A stretch of 64,000 nt of DNA from Thauera humireducens (GCF_001051995.2 NZ_CP014646.1:3100001-3164000), one strand, 5' to 3'. Positions 31,116 to 40,080 are shown, numbered from the stretch's first letter. Notes: generated by a model from the letters alone, not told the origin. A program made the numbers and translations.

Positions 31116-31682
31116 ATGGTTAGCACGAAGAACACTCAGTCGCGCTTGCGTGAAACGCTCAAGCAGGAGGACAGCTCGCTGGCCGAGCGTCTCCCCGCAC
31201 CGCCCAGGACCCCGGCTGCGAAGCCTGCAAGCCGGAAGACGCCGACAGCGGCGCCTGCAGCGCGTACGCGGCAGAAACCAGCCGCGGTGAGCGCGCCGGC
31301 TGCGGCTGCTGCGCGTCAGGCCGAGGCGAAGCCCCCCGCCGCCTCCGGCGCCGAACCCAAGGCTGCATCCCGCCCCGCTTCGGTGGACCGACCCCCCAAA
31401 GCGCGCTCCCCGGCGACCGAGAAGACCAAGCCCGGGAAGACGAAGGCAGACAAGGACAGGCACGAGAAGGTCGCGCGCGACTCTTTCTCGATGCCGGCCA
31501 GCGAGCACAAGCGCATCAAGGCACTGCGTGACGCGCTGGCGCAGGCGGGCTACGAGGCGAGCAAGTCGGAAGTGCTGCGCGCAGGCGTGGCGCTGCTGGC
31601 CAGCCGCGGGCTGGGCGAGATCATCAACCTCGTCGGTGATTTGCCCAAGGTGCCCAAGGGCAAGCGCGGCAAGAAGCGTTGA
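31116..31682 (+). CDS. Basic low-complexity protein with C-terminal RHH-like segment
   Basis: 188 aa, starting at ATG 31116, four bases after the parA-like stop. Residues about 15-115 are almost only Ala, Pro, Lys, Arg, Ser and Thr and are predicted to be disordered. The C-terminal part (about 118-175: FSMPASEHKRIKALRDAL and SKSEVLRAGVALLAS) has the strand-helix-helix pattern of ribbon-helix-helix DNA-binding or dimerisation domains, and the end is very basic (KGKRGKKR). No known family was recognised. The position suggests an adaptor or activator of the ParA-like ATPase; this is inference. Confidence 0.75.
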   Translation: MVSTKNTQSRLRETLKQEDSSLAERLPAPPRTPAAKPASRKTPTAAPAARTRQKPAAVSAPAAAAARQAEAKPPAASGAEPKAASRPASVDRPPKARSPATEKTKPGKTKADKDRHEKVARDSFSMPASEHKRIKALRDALAQAGYEASKSEVLRAGVALLASRGLGEIINLVGDLPKVPKGKRGKKR

Positions 31683-32382
31683 CTCCTGCTGCGGGGTGAT
31701 CGGCGCCTCGTTTGGCACGGCGGGCCGCATTCCGGCACACCTGCGGACCGGGAAGCAGGCATGCCGGGCCTTCAGGTGCTGTACCGTCGATCGATTGCGT
31801 CGGCGGCATGGGCGGGAGCGTTGTCGTGTCGCCGTCCAGCAGGCGTTCGACTTCGACCACGGCCCGGCTTTCGGTCGGCTTGAGGTGAAAACCCATGCGT
31901 TGTGCCAGCGCGATCATCGACCGGTTGGTGGCAAGCACCCGCCCGTACATGCGCGCAAGGCCGCGACGGCTTGCGCTGTCGATCAGCGTCGCGATCAGCC
32001 TGCGTGCAATGCCGTTTCCTTGCCAGTCGTCGCCCACGACCAGGGCGAACTCGCAACTGCGGCCGTCGGCGTCGAGGCAGTAGCGGCCGGATGCGACCTC
32101 TTGCTCGTCGCCCTCGCGTGCCGCGAGCACGATGAATGCGACGCACTCGGTGGGGTTGGGTGAACAGATGCAGCGGGCTTCGGCTTCCTCGAGGCGGAAG
32201 TCGCCCCGCCCGAAGCGGAAGTAGCGCGTGCCGTAGGACAGCGACTCGACGAAGCGGAGGGTGCGTTCAACGTCCTCCGGGCACACCGGACGCAGTGTCA
32301 ACGTGGTGCCGTCGGCGGCGCGCCAGACATTGAATGGACGATGGTGTGGGGGAACTGGCGCGGGAGCCGGGTGCGCGCGCAT
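31624..32382 (-). CDS. GNAT-family N-acetyltransferase
   Basis: 252 aa from the ATG at 32382. The acetyltransferase fold covers about residues 18-170: LRPVCPEDVERTLRFVESL at the start and VVGDDWQGNGIARRLIATLIDSA around the acetyl-CoA pyrophosphate loop (Q/RxxGxG/A type: WQGNGIA). It resembles the GNAT domain linked to protein acetylation (PatZ-like), but alone. The last roughly 55 residues are Pro-, Cys- and Arg-rich and unlike the family; they overlap the opposite gene by 59 bp, so the true C-terminus may lie earlier if there is an error or frameshift. Confidence 0.82.
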   Translation of the reverse strand: MRAHPAPAPVPPHHRPFNVWRAADGTTLTLRPVCPEDVERTLRFVESLSYGTRYFRFGRGDFRLEEAEARCICSPNPTECVAFIVLAAREGDEQEVASGRYCLDADGRSCEFALVVGDDWQGNGIARRLIATLIDSASRRGLARMYGRVLATNRSMIALAQRMGFHLKPTESRAVVEVERLLDGDTTTLPPMPPTQSIDGTAPEGPACLLPGPQVCRNAARRAKRGADHPAAGVNASCRACPWAPWANHRRG

Positions 32383-32540
32383 GGGCTTGAGCCGAGTGCA
32401 GAAGAATCCGCGTGATTGTCCTTGGCCTTCATTGCAGGAAGATGACAGGGCGCGCACGCGGGCTGGGGTGCCCGAGGCGAGCGGGGCTGGACAGGCGCGA
32501 TGCAGCGGTCAGGCGGTGAGCGGCGCGTCGTCTGGCTTGC

Positions 32541-33452
32541 CTAGCGCAGCACGAAGTCGGCGTCGGGCTGCGGCGCCGGGGGCGGTGTCTCGCCCAGCAT
32601 CTCGCGCAGGCTGGCGTCGATGCCGGCGACGATGGCGTTGAGTGCGAGGTCGTTGGGCATGGTGCCGAAGGGTTCCTCGATCTCGTCGCTGAGGGCTTCG
32701 AGCGCAAAGAATGTGTAGGACACGAAGGCCACGACCAGCGGCGTCATCACCCCGATCGAATCGACCAGGCCGAAGGGCAGCAGCATGCAGTAGAAGTAGG
32801 AACTGCGATGCAGGATCACCGAGTAGGTGAAGGGCAGCGGCGTGTTGGCGATGCGCTCGCAGCCGCCCAGCGCGGCGGACAGGTCATCCAGCCCGGCTTC
32901 CATGTGCTGGGCGAGGATCGGCGAGAGCTGGCCGGCCTCGCGTTGTGTGGCCAGCCACTGGCCGAGCCACACCAGGATCAGGTTCGGTGCTGAACGCGTG
33001 CCGGTCAGGCGCTTGCGGACATCTTCGGGTAGCAGACCTTCGAGCCCGGTGTCGCAGGGCTGCCGGCGGAGCTGGTTGCGCATGGCGGTGGCGAAGGCCA
33101 CCAGCCCGAGCACGAAGGGGCGCACCCCGTCGCCGCGGGCGGTGAGTGTCAGCGCCTGGCGGGCGAGGTTGCGGGTGGCGATCAGCACGGCGCCCCACAG
33201 CTTGCGCGCTTCCCAGTAGCGATCGTAGCTCGCGTTGATGCGGAATCCGAGAAAGATCGCGAGCGCGACCCCCATCAGCGAGAAGGGTGCGGCCGTCAGC
33301 GTGACCTTCCAGTGGAATAGCTCGCCGTGCACCACGAAGACCGCGCACGACAACAGGAAGACGAAGAGTTGCTGCCAGAAGATGCGGTGAATCAGCGAGC
33401 CGCGACGGACGAACAGCAGTCGGATCCAGTGCGGACGGGGACGAACGATCAC
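32541..33452 (-). CDS. Bestrophin-family anion channel
   Basis: 303 aa. Member of the bestrophin/UPF0187 family of membrane channels. Typical features are LLFVRRGSLIHRIFWQQL before the first helix, LAIFLGFRINASYDRYWEARKLWGA (about residues 65-90), and LPFTYSVILHRSSYFYCMLLPFGLVDSIG near the pore. The start is taken as the GTG at 33452, which overlaps the stop of the upstream gene as GTGA; this is an ordinary coupling overlap, and the longer upstream frame lies inside that gene. Confidence 0.9.
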   Translation of the reverse strand: MIVRPRPHWIRLLFVRRGSLIHRIFWQQLFVFLLSCAVFVVHGELFHWKVTLTAAPFSLMGVALAIFLGFRINASYDRYWEARKLWGAVLIATRNLARQALTLTARGDGVRPFVLGLVAFATAMRNQLRRQPCDTGLEGLLPEDVRKRLTGTRSAPNLILVWLGQWLATQREAGQLSPILAQHMEAGLDDLSAALGGCERIANTPLPFTYSVILHRSSYFYCMLLPFGLVDSIGVMTPLVVAFVSYTFFALEALSDEIEEPFGTMPNDLALNAIVAGIDASLREMLGETPPPAPQPDADFVLR

Positions 33453-34363
33453 GGTGAGGGGTGGGGCAATCGGGCAAAGCGGGATTCTGGCAGGTTTTCG
33501 CGTGCCTGAACGGTCTCGTGTGTGGTCAATGCGCGGCCGGCTTCCCATGCGACCATGGCTGCCTTGCGTTCGCTGCCCCAGCGATATTCGCCGACATCGC
33601 CGCCTTCGCGCAGCACGCGATGGCAGGGAATGAGGAAGCCGATGGTATTGGCTGCCAGGGCGCTGCCGACGGCACGCGCGGCGCGCGGCGCGCCGGCCCG
33701 GCGGGCAAGCTGTCCATAGCTCAATATCTGGCCGGATTCGACGCGCAGCAGTGCCTCCCAGACCTTGATCTGGAAGTTCGTGCCGTGCAACACGAGATGA
33801 ATGCGCCCGCGGGTCGGCGTGAGGGGAAAGATCCGCTGCGCCAGGGCCTGAGCCTGTGCAGGGTCAGGCACGAGCGTGGCCGCAGGCCAGCGCGCCCGCA
33901 GTTCGTCGAGCAGGCGAGGGTCGTCGGCCGTACCGAAGGCGAGATGGCATACGCCGCGCGGTGTCCACGCGATCAGCGCGTCGCCGAACGGCGTGGGGGC
34001 GACGCCGTGGCCGATGTCGATGCCGCGACCGGCAGTGCGGATCTCGCCCGGCGTCATCGCTTCGCAACTGACCATCAGGTCGTGCAGGCGGCTGGTGCTG
34101 CTAAGGCCCGCGTCCTCGGCAACGGTCAAGGTGTCGGCGGCGGCGAGCTGATGGCGCGCGTACTCCTTGGTCAGGAACTGCAGGAAGCGCTTGGGCGAGA
34201 TGCCCGCCCATTCGGCGAAGACCCGCTGCAGGTGTTGCGGGCTAAGGTGCACCGCCGCCGCGATCTCGTCGAGCGTGGGTTGTTCGCGGGCGTGCGCGCG
34301 GATGAAGGCGATGGCCTTGGCGACGCGCGCATAGTGGCGGGAGGGGTGTTCGGCGGGTGACAT
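33449..34363 (-). CDS. Ada-like protein: AraC-type HTH fused to O6-alkylguanine-DNA methyltransferase
   Basis: 304 aa from the ATG at 34363 (MSPAEHPSRHY). Residues about 10-105 form an AraC-type helix-turn-helix domain (TLDEIAAAVHLSPQHLQRVF, WAGISPKRFLQFL). Residues about 115-285 are the methyltransferase with acceptor cysteine C247 in IPCHRV. The N-terminal zinc domain of full Ada (which repairs methylphosphotriesters) is missing, so how it would sense damage is unclear. It repairs O6-alkylguanine by transferring the alkyl group to its cysteine. Overlaps the bestrophin start. Confidence 0.93.
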   Translation of the reverse strand: MSPAEHPSRHYARVAKAIAFIRAHAREQPTLDEIAAAVHLSPQHLQRVFAEWAGISPKRFLQFLTKEYARHQLAAADTLTVAEDAGLSSTSRLHDLMVSCEAMTPGEIRTAGRGIDIGHGVAPTPFGDALIAWTPRGVCHLAFGTADDPRLLDELRARWPAATLVPDPAQAQALAQRIFPLTPTRGRIHLVLHGTNFQIKVWEALLRVESGQILSYGQLARRAGAPRAARAVGSALAANTIGFLIPCHRVLREGGDVGEYRWGSERKAAMVAWEAGRALTTHETVQARENLPESRFARLPHPSP

Positions 34364-34457
34364 GGTCGGCAGGACTCCGGATGGCTGCGCCAGCGTGTGC
34401 CTGAAGTATGTCAGCCCCTTGCCGGCGATCAATCCGATTCTTGCGGACCGATGCCGG

Positions 34458-34490
34458 GCATGCGTGGAGCGCGACCGGCTCCACGCATGC
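34458..34490. terminator. Perfect 13-bp hairpin after the OprD porin gene
   Basis: GCATGCGTGGAGC / GCTCCACGCATGC with a 7-base loop, eight bases past the porin stop. It is a strong stem but lacks a T run on the porin side, so it may be a weak terminator or an mRNA 3'-end stabiliser. Confidence 0.6.
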
Positions 34491-34498
34491 GCCCAGGC

Positions 34499-35764
34499 TC
34501 AGAAGACGCTGAACGGGTAGTCGATGAAGATGCGGACTTCGTTGCCCGAGGTGTTGTAGGCGCGAGCGTCATCCGAGACGCGCAGTGCGGAAGCGCGCAG
34601 GCGCACGTTCAGATCCTTGGCTGCACCGTTCTGCACCTTGTACGACAGCTGGTTGAAGAACTCGCGCTCCTTGCCGTTGCGGGTGGTACCGGCGTCGATG
34701 TCGCTGCCGCGAACGTAGGCGACGCGATAGCTCAGGCCCGGGAAGCCGTACTGGGCGAAATCCACTGCGTAGCTGAGCTGCCAGGAGCGCTCGTCCTTGC
34801 CGTTGAAGTCGGACCAGTAGGAGTTGGCCAGCCAGATCGAGTTGCCGCCGTCGCCGATGCCGCCGGCGTTCTGGTAGAAACCGTAGTCGTAGCCGACGTC
34901 GCCGCTGCTGCGCTGGTAGGCGAGGGTGAAGGCATGCGGTCCGGTGGCGTAGGTCGCGGCCAGGCTCCAGATGCGGTTCTTGCTTTCGTTCGCGTCGAAG
35001 TCTTCGTCGAACTGGGTGCGGTAGCCGTTGAAGTCGAAGGTCAGCGCGTTGCTGGCGATCGGCATCGTGTAGTTCAGGTTCAGGTACTGGCGCTTGAGCA
35101 CGTCCTCGACGTCGGAGGCGTACACCGAGGCGCTCAGCGCGTCGTTGAACTTGTAGCTGCCGCCGATCACGTCGATACCCTTCAGCCCGCCGCTGTCGCG
35201 GCCTTCGTCGCTCTTGCGCGACTGGGCGTGGAAGGTGCCTGCGGTCAGCTCGAGGCCGTCGATCTCGTTCGACGTGATCATGGTGCCGGTGAAGCTCTCG
35301 GGCAGCAGGCGCGAGCTGTCGTGATTCAGCACGGGCAGGTTAGGGCGCAGGTCGCCGTAAGCGAGCACGGTGTTCGACAGGCGCAGCTTGATCGAGGCGC
35401 CGCCCTTGGCGAGGTCGTCATCCACTTCGCCCGTCGTCGGGTTCTGGTAGAAGAAGTCGATACCGCCTGCACCGGCCCGGCCGCGACCGCCATCGAGGCG
35501 TACCGCGTAGGCGGCGAAGGCATCGATGCCGACGCCGATGGTGCCCTGCGTGAAGCCGGAGCTGAAGTTAGCGATGGCGCCCTGGCCCCATTCGGCCTTG
35601 TCCTGGCGGCCCTGCTTGTAGTCACGGCTGATGTAGGCGTTGCGCAGCAGCACGTCGAGCGCGCTGTCCTCGACGAAACCCTTGGCATCGGCCTGCCCGG
35701 CGGCCAGCGCCGGGCTTGCGCTCGCCAGTCCCAATACGATCAAAGCGGCAAGCTTGCTCGACAT
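34499..35764 (-). CDS. OprD-family outer-membrane porin
   Basis: 421 aa from the ATG at 35764: signal peptide MSSKLAALIVLGLASASPALA, then GFVEDSALDVLLRNAYISRDYK, which is the hallmark opening of OprD porins (plugging of basic amino acids, aromatic acids or carboxylates). An 18-strand barrel is expected, and the chain ends in the outer-membrane phenylalanine (YPFSVF). The substrate is unknown. Single gene, divergent from the MFS-type gene. Confidence 0.93.
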   Translation of the reverse strand: MSSKLAALIVLGLASASPALAAGQADAKGFVEDSALDVLLRNAYISRDYKQGRQDKAEWGQGAIANFSSGFTQGTIGVGIDAFAAYAVRLDGGRGRAGAGGIDFFYQNPTTGEVDDDLAKGGASIKLRLSNTVLAYGDLRPNLPVLNHDSSRLLPESFTGTMITSNEIDGLELTAGTFHAQSRKSDEGRDSGGLKGIDVIGGSYKFNDALSASVYASDVEDVLKRQYLNLNYTMPIASNALTFDFNGYRTQFDEDFDANESKNRIWSLAATYATGPHAFTLAYQRSSGDVGYDYGFYQNAGGIGDGGNSIWLANSYWSDFNGKDERSWQLSYAVDFAQYGFPGLSYRVAYVRGSDIDAGTTRNGKEREFFNQLSYKVQNGAAKDLNVRLRASALRVSDDARAYNTSGNEVRIFIDYPFSVF

Positions 35765-36014
35765 GTTGTGTGGTCCTGTAAGTTGATGGTGTTCTGATCG
35801 GGCGCGCCGTAAGTGGCGCATGCGGCGCGGATTCTCGCACTCATGCGTAGCGGCTGCAGGACGCTGTGGCGGGATTGCATCAGTTCGCCCCTTGCGCTCC
35901 GGAGCGTCTGACGGGACCGGGTCGTCGGCGCGGCGTGCGAACTCGGTGCGCGGTATCGGGTCCAGTGAAAACGTGGCGGGGCGCGATCCCGCCGTCCCTG
36001 CGGAGGCCCCGCCC

Positions 36015-37352
36015 TTGACGACCTGGCAGCAGCGCCTGTTCGATGTCCGCCGCGACGAAGTGCTGCCGGTGTGCCTGGCGGTGCTGTTCTTCTTCTGCGT
36101 GCTGGTGGCGCTGATGATCCTGCGTCCGGCGCGCGAGGCGCTCGGCCTGCGCGGCGGCATCGATGCGGTGCGCTGGCTGTTCATGGGCACCGCGGTGGTC
36201 ACGCTCTTGGTCAATCCACTGTTCGGCTGGCTGGTGAGCCGCTTGCCGCGGCTGCAGTTCATCTCGGCGACCTACGCCTTCTTCGCCTGCAGCCTGGTGG
36301 GCTTCTTCCTGCTGCTGGTGCTGGCGCCCGCGGCGGTGGGTGTGGTGAGCGGACTGGTGTTCTACGTGTGGTTCAGCGTCTTCAACCTGTTCGCGACGAT
36401 GGTGTTCTGGGCGCTGATGGCCGACCGCTTCACGCTCGAGCAGGGCAAGCGCTTCTTCGGGCTGATTGCGGTGGGCGGCACGCTGGGGGCGATCGCCGGT
36501 CCATGGCTGGCCTCGCAGCTGGCAACGCCGCTGGGGACGCCGACCTTGCTGCTGGTCTCGGCCGGGTTCCTGGCGGCCGGGCTGGCGGCGGCGTGGGGCA
36601 TCGCGCGCGTCCGCCCATTGCTGCCTGCCGCGACACCGGGCGATGCGGTGGCCACCGTCGATGCGCAGGCGCCGATTGGTGGCAGCGCCTGGGCGGGCGT
36701 GCGGGCGGTGTTCGGCTCGCGCTACCTGCTCGGCATCGCCGCCTATGTGGTGATTCTGGCGGTGATGGCGACCTTTCTCTATTTCACCCGGCTGCAGATG
36801 GTGGCCGAGCTGGGCGACGACCTCGACCTGCGCACGACTGTGTTCGCACGCATCGACCTGATCACCCAGGTCGCCACCTTGCTGCTGCAGGCGCTGGTGG
36901 CGGGGCGGCTGATGCAGTGGGTGGGCGTGCCGCTGACGCTGGCCCTGCTGCCGCTGACCACCGCGCTCGGCTTCATCGGGCTGGCGCTGGTTGGTTCGCT
37001 GGCAGCGCTGATCGCCTTCGAGGCGAGCTTCCGCGCGGTGCAGCGGGCGCTGATGCGGCCGGCGCGCGAGACGCTGTTCACCGTGCTGCACCGCGAGGAC
37101 AAGTACAAGGCGAAGGCCTTCATCGACACCTTCGTCTATCGCGGCGGCGATGTGATCGGCGCGCAGCTCGAAGGTCTGCTCGGGCGGCTGGGCATGGGGC
37201 TGGCGGCGCTGGCCAGCGTTGCCGTGCCGCTGGCGCTGATGTGGGCGGTGCTGGCTCTGTGGCTGGGGCGTACGCAGCAGGCCATGGCCGAGTCGCTTGC
37301 CGCAGAAGGAAGCGGACCGGAGCGGGCCGCCTTGCCGCGGTCGTCATCGTGA
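36015..37352 (+). CDS. MFS-type membrane protein, nucleotide-transporter-like
   Basis: About 445 aa with some twelve predicted membrane helices. The layout and the segment FFFCVLVALMILRPAREALGLRGG resemble the NTP/NDP exchange transporter (Tlc) branch, as do RALMRPARETLFTVLHREDKYKAKAFIDTFVYRGGD near residues 340-375. Free-living bacteria also carry such proteins, with unknown substrates. The TTG at 36015 is preferred because GGAGG ends eight bases before it and the upstream 65 codons look non-coding; GTG at 35946 or 35973 and ATG at 35820 are in frame. An aldo/keto reductase gene follows after about 35 bp. Confidence 0.75.
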   Translation: MTTWQQRLFDVRRDEVLPVCLAVLFFFCVLVALMILRPAREALGLRGGIDAVRWLFMGTAVVTLLVNPLFGWLVSRLPRLQFISATYAFFACSLVGFFLLLVLAPAAVGVVSGLVFYVWFSVFNLFATMVFWALMADRFTLEQGKRFFGLIAVGGTLGAIAGPWLASQLATPLGTPTLLLVSAGFLAAGLAAAWGIARVRPLLPAATPGDAVATVDAQAPIGGSAWAGVRAVFGSRYLLGIAAYVVILAVMATFLYFTRLQMVAELGDDLDLRTTVFARIDLITQVATLLLQALVAGRLMQWVGVPLTLALLPLTTALGFIGLALVGSLAALIAFEASFRAVQRALMRPARETLFTVLHREDKYKAKAFIDTFVYRGGDVIGAQLEGLLGRLGMGLAALASVAVPLALMWAVLALWLGRTQQAMAESLAAEGSGPERAALPRSSS

Positions 37353-37387
37353 CGTCCCGGAGCCAGACTCTATTGGAGGAACCCGAC

Positions 37388-38338
37388 ATGATCTCCCGCC
37401 GTGATTACCTGAAGTTGTGCGTCGCCACCGGCGTCGCGCTCGGCACAAAGAGCGTCCCGTCGCTGGCCGCGAACGCGGACAAGCAGCTGGCGCTCATCAC
37501 CCGCGCCATCCCCGCGTCCGGCCAGCGCCTGCCCGCCGTGGGCCTGGGTAGCTCGGCCACCTTCGCCGAGGTGGCGGGCAGCGAGGACGTCGCCGCCGTG
37601 CGCGAGGTGCTGCAGGCGCTGATCGCGCATGGCGGGCGGGTGTTCGACACCGCGCCGTCCTACGGTGCGTCGGAGGCGGTGGCGGGGCGCGTTGCCGCCG
37701 AGCTCGGCATCACCGACCAGGTGTTCTGGGCGACCAAGCTCAATGTGGCCGGATGGGGCGGCGGGCGGGCCGACCCTGCGGCGGCGCGGGCGCAGCTCGA
37801 GACCTCGTTCCAGCGTCTGGGCAAGCCGGTGCTCGACCTCATCCAGGTGCATAACCTCGGCGATGTGCCGACCCAGCTCGGCCTGCTCAAGGAGCTGCGT
37901 GCCGACGGGCGCGTGCGCTACATCGGCGTCACCACCACCTTCCCGCGCCAGTATGCGGAGCTCGAGCAGATCCTCGCCCGCGAGCCGGTCAACTTCATTG
38001 GCATCGACTACGCGATCGACAACCGAACGATGGAAGAGCGCATCCTGCCGCTGGCGCAGGACCGCGGCGTGGGCGTGCTGGTCTATGCGCCCTTCGGGCG
38101 CACCCGGCTGTGGGAGCGCGTGCGCGGCCATGCGGTTCCCGAGTGGGCGGCTGAATTCGATGCGCACTCGTGGGCTCAGTTCTTCCTCAAGTTCGTGCTG
38201 TCGCATCCGGCCGTGACCGTGGCCACGCCCGCGACCAGCAAGGCACGTCACATGATCGACAACCTTGGCGGCGCGCTGGGGGTGCTGCCCGATGCAGACA
38301 TGCGGCGGCGGATGATCGCCCTGGTCGAGGACTTGTGA
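37388..38338 (+). CDS. Aldo/keto reductase with Tat signal
   Basis: 316 aa. The N-terminus MISRRDYLKLCVATGVALG carries a twin-arginine motif (RRDYLKL), so the protein is probably exported folded to the periplasm. The rest is the aldo/keto reductase barrel: HGGRVFDTAPSYGASEAV contains the conserved Asp and Tyr, followed by VFWATKLN (Lys) and LDLIQVHN (His), which complete the tetrad. Periplasmic members are uncommon, and the cofactor cannot be inferred. The start ATG has a GGAGGAA ribosome-binding site. Follows the MFS-type gene and may be cotranscribed. Confidence 0.88.
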   Translation: MISRRDYLKLCVATGVALGTKSVPSLAANADKQLALITRAIPASGQRLPAVGLGSSATFAEVAGSEDVAAVREVLQALIAHGGRVFDTAPSYGASEAVAGRVAAELGITDQVFWATKLNVAGWGGGRADPAAARAQLETSFQRLGKPVLDLIQVHNLGDVPTQLGLLKELRADGRVRYIGVTTTFPRQYAELEQILAREPVNFIGIDYAIDNRTMEERILPLAQDRGVGVLVYAPFGRTRLWERVRGHAVPEWAAEFDAHSWAQFFLKFVLSHPAVTVATPATSKARHMIDNLGGALGVLPDADMRRRMIALVEDL

Positions 38339-38469
38339 GGTCTTCGTTGCAACATCCTGTTTTTCTGGAAAAAACATGAGGCAGCGCAACCGCTGGCTAT
38401 TCCGGCTGGATGGCTTGTATCGCAAGGTCATGATGGCCATAATGCGTGATTGCTCGCCTAGCTCATGCC

Positions 38470-40080
38470 ATGTCCAGCTTGCCGCTTACCTCCGTCGAGG
38501 ATCGACTCTACGTATTGCGTACCCGTTGGGAGGGCTATACCGCGGACGGCAGCTTCGAGCACTTCATCGAGTTCGCAGTTGCCATCAATAGCCTGGCCGA
38601 GCACTTCAACCGCTTGCGCTTGCCGGGGCTGGTGAGACTGTGCGAGGGGCTCGAGAATGCCGCGCTCGCCAAGCTGGGCGACCAGTCGGCCCACCCCTTG
38701 CCGCAGCAGGACATCGTGTCGCTGCAGCGCCAGCTCGACACGCTGCTGGGTGCGGTGGGCACGTCGCGTGCGCCGGTGCCCGTGCGCCGTGCCGAAACGC
38801 CGTCGACGGCCTTGAAGGAGATCGATTGGGTGAAGCCCCGCTCGGTCTGGGTGGTTGCGGATGCCAACGGGCATGAGCTGGCCGAAGGCCTCAGCCGGCA
38901 GTTGCACTACTTCGGTTTCCAGGTGTTCCAGCTGTGCTGGGATTGCGCATTGCCGCAAGCCGAGGCGCCGCTTGCCGTGCTGTTCGTGCCCAGCCATACC
39001 GTAGCGCAGCCGAAGGACCTCGCCCGTATCGAGCAGGTCCGCGCGGCCTGTCCGGCGAGCCAGCTGTTCTTCCTGGGCGTAAGGTCCGAGATCGATCCGA
39101 TCGTGGTGTTGATGCGCGCCGGAATCGACGTGACGATTCCGGCCGACGAACAGTCTTCGACGGTACTGAGCCGCGTGCTCGACCTGGTCCAGACGCACGA
39201 ACAGGAAAAGCACAGGGTGCTGGTCGTCGAGGATTCGCGGGTTGCGGCTGCGCTGATCCAGCGCACGCTGGCCGAGCATGGCATCGACAGCCACGCGATC
39301 GGCGACCCCGGCACTTTGCTGGAAGTCCTCCGCGATTACCGGCCGGACCTGATCCTGATGGACATGCACATGCCGCGTTTCAATGGTGTCGAGGCCACGC
39401 GCGTGCTGCGCCAGATGTCGGCCTATCAGTCGATCCCGATCGTCTATCTGTCGGGCGAGTCCGACATCGGCATGCAGGTCGAGGCGCTGCGTCTCGGCGG
39501 CGACCAGTTTCTCATCAAGCCCTTCAACCCGGTGCTGCTTGCCGCGGTCGTCAAGACCAAGATCGCCCGCTTCCGCGAAACCCAGCGTTCGAGCCGGGTC
39601 GATGGCCTCACCGGCCTGCTCAACCATACCGCCGCCAAGGCGCGGCTGCAGGCTTTGGTTGCTGCCGCGGTCGAGCCGGCGCGCATCACGGTGGCGATGA
39701 TCGACATCGACCACTTCAAGTCGATCAACGACACCTACGGCCATCCGGTCGGCGACCAGGTCATCCGCGGCCTCGCCTGGCTGCTGAAGGCGCGCTTGCG
39801 CGCCACCGACCTGATCGGCCGCTACGGCGGCGAGGAGTTCATCGTCGCCCTCCCCGATGTCGATCCCGAAATGGCGCGAAACGTCATCGACCGCATCCGG
39901 ACGGACTTTGCCGCGCTGCCTCATGCGCATCCCGGCGGGGTGCTTTACGCGACCTTCAGTGCCGGGATCTCGGTCTATCCGGAGGTCGATGCCGCTGCCG
40001 GACTGACCGAAGCGGCCGATGGCGCCTTGCTGCAGGCGAAACGACTGGGGCGCAATAGGGTGGAGTTCGCGTTTGCGTGA
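38470..40080 (+). CDS. Response regulator with two REC-like domains and GGDEF output
   Basis: 536 aa, cytoplasmic. The first about 110 residues are helical and may be an Hpt-like or docking domain. A degenerate receiver follows (about 125-245; it lacks the acidic pair and the phospho-acceptor Asp). Next is an intact receiver (about 250-370: VLVVEDS, LILMDMHMPRFNG with the acceptor Asp, and IKPF). The GGDEF domain (about 380-535) has RYGGEEF and the I-site RATD. It resembles PleD. Start ATG at 38470; the frame opens 8 codons earlier at a GTG. No partner kinase gene is adjacent. Confidence 0.93.
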   Translation: MSSLPLTSVEDRLYVLRTRWEGYTADGSFEHFIEFAVAINSLAEHFNRLRLPGLVRLCEGLENAALAKLGDQSAHPLPQQDIVSLQRQLDTLLGAVGTSRAPVPVRRAETPSTALKEIDWVKPRSVWVVADANGHELAEGLSRQLHYFGFQVFQLCWDCALPQAEAPLAVLFVPSHTVAQPKDLARIEQVRAACPASQLFFLGVRSEIDPIVVLMRAGIDVTIPADEQSSTVLSRVLDLVQTHEQEKHRVLVVEDSRVAAALIQRTLAEHGIDSHAIGDPGTLLEVLRDYRPDLILMDMHMPRFNGVEATRVLRQMSAYQSIPIVYLSGESDIGMQVEALRLGGDQFLIKPFNPVLLAAVVKTKIARFRETQRSSRVDGLTGLLNHTAAKARLQALVAAAVEPARITVAMIDIDHFKSINDTYGHPVGDQVIRGLAWLLKARLRATDLIGRYGGEEFIVALPDVDPEMARNVIDRIRTDFAALPHAHPGGVLYATFSAGISVYPEVDAAAGLTEAADGALLQAKRLGRNRVEFAFA

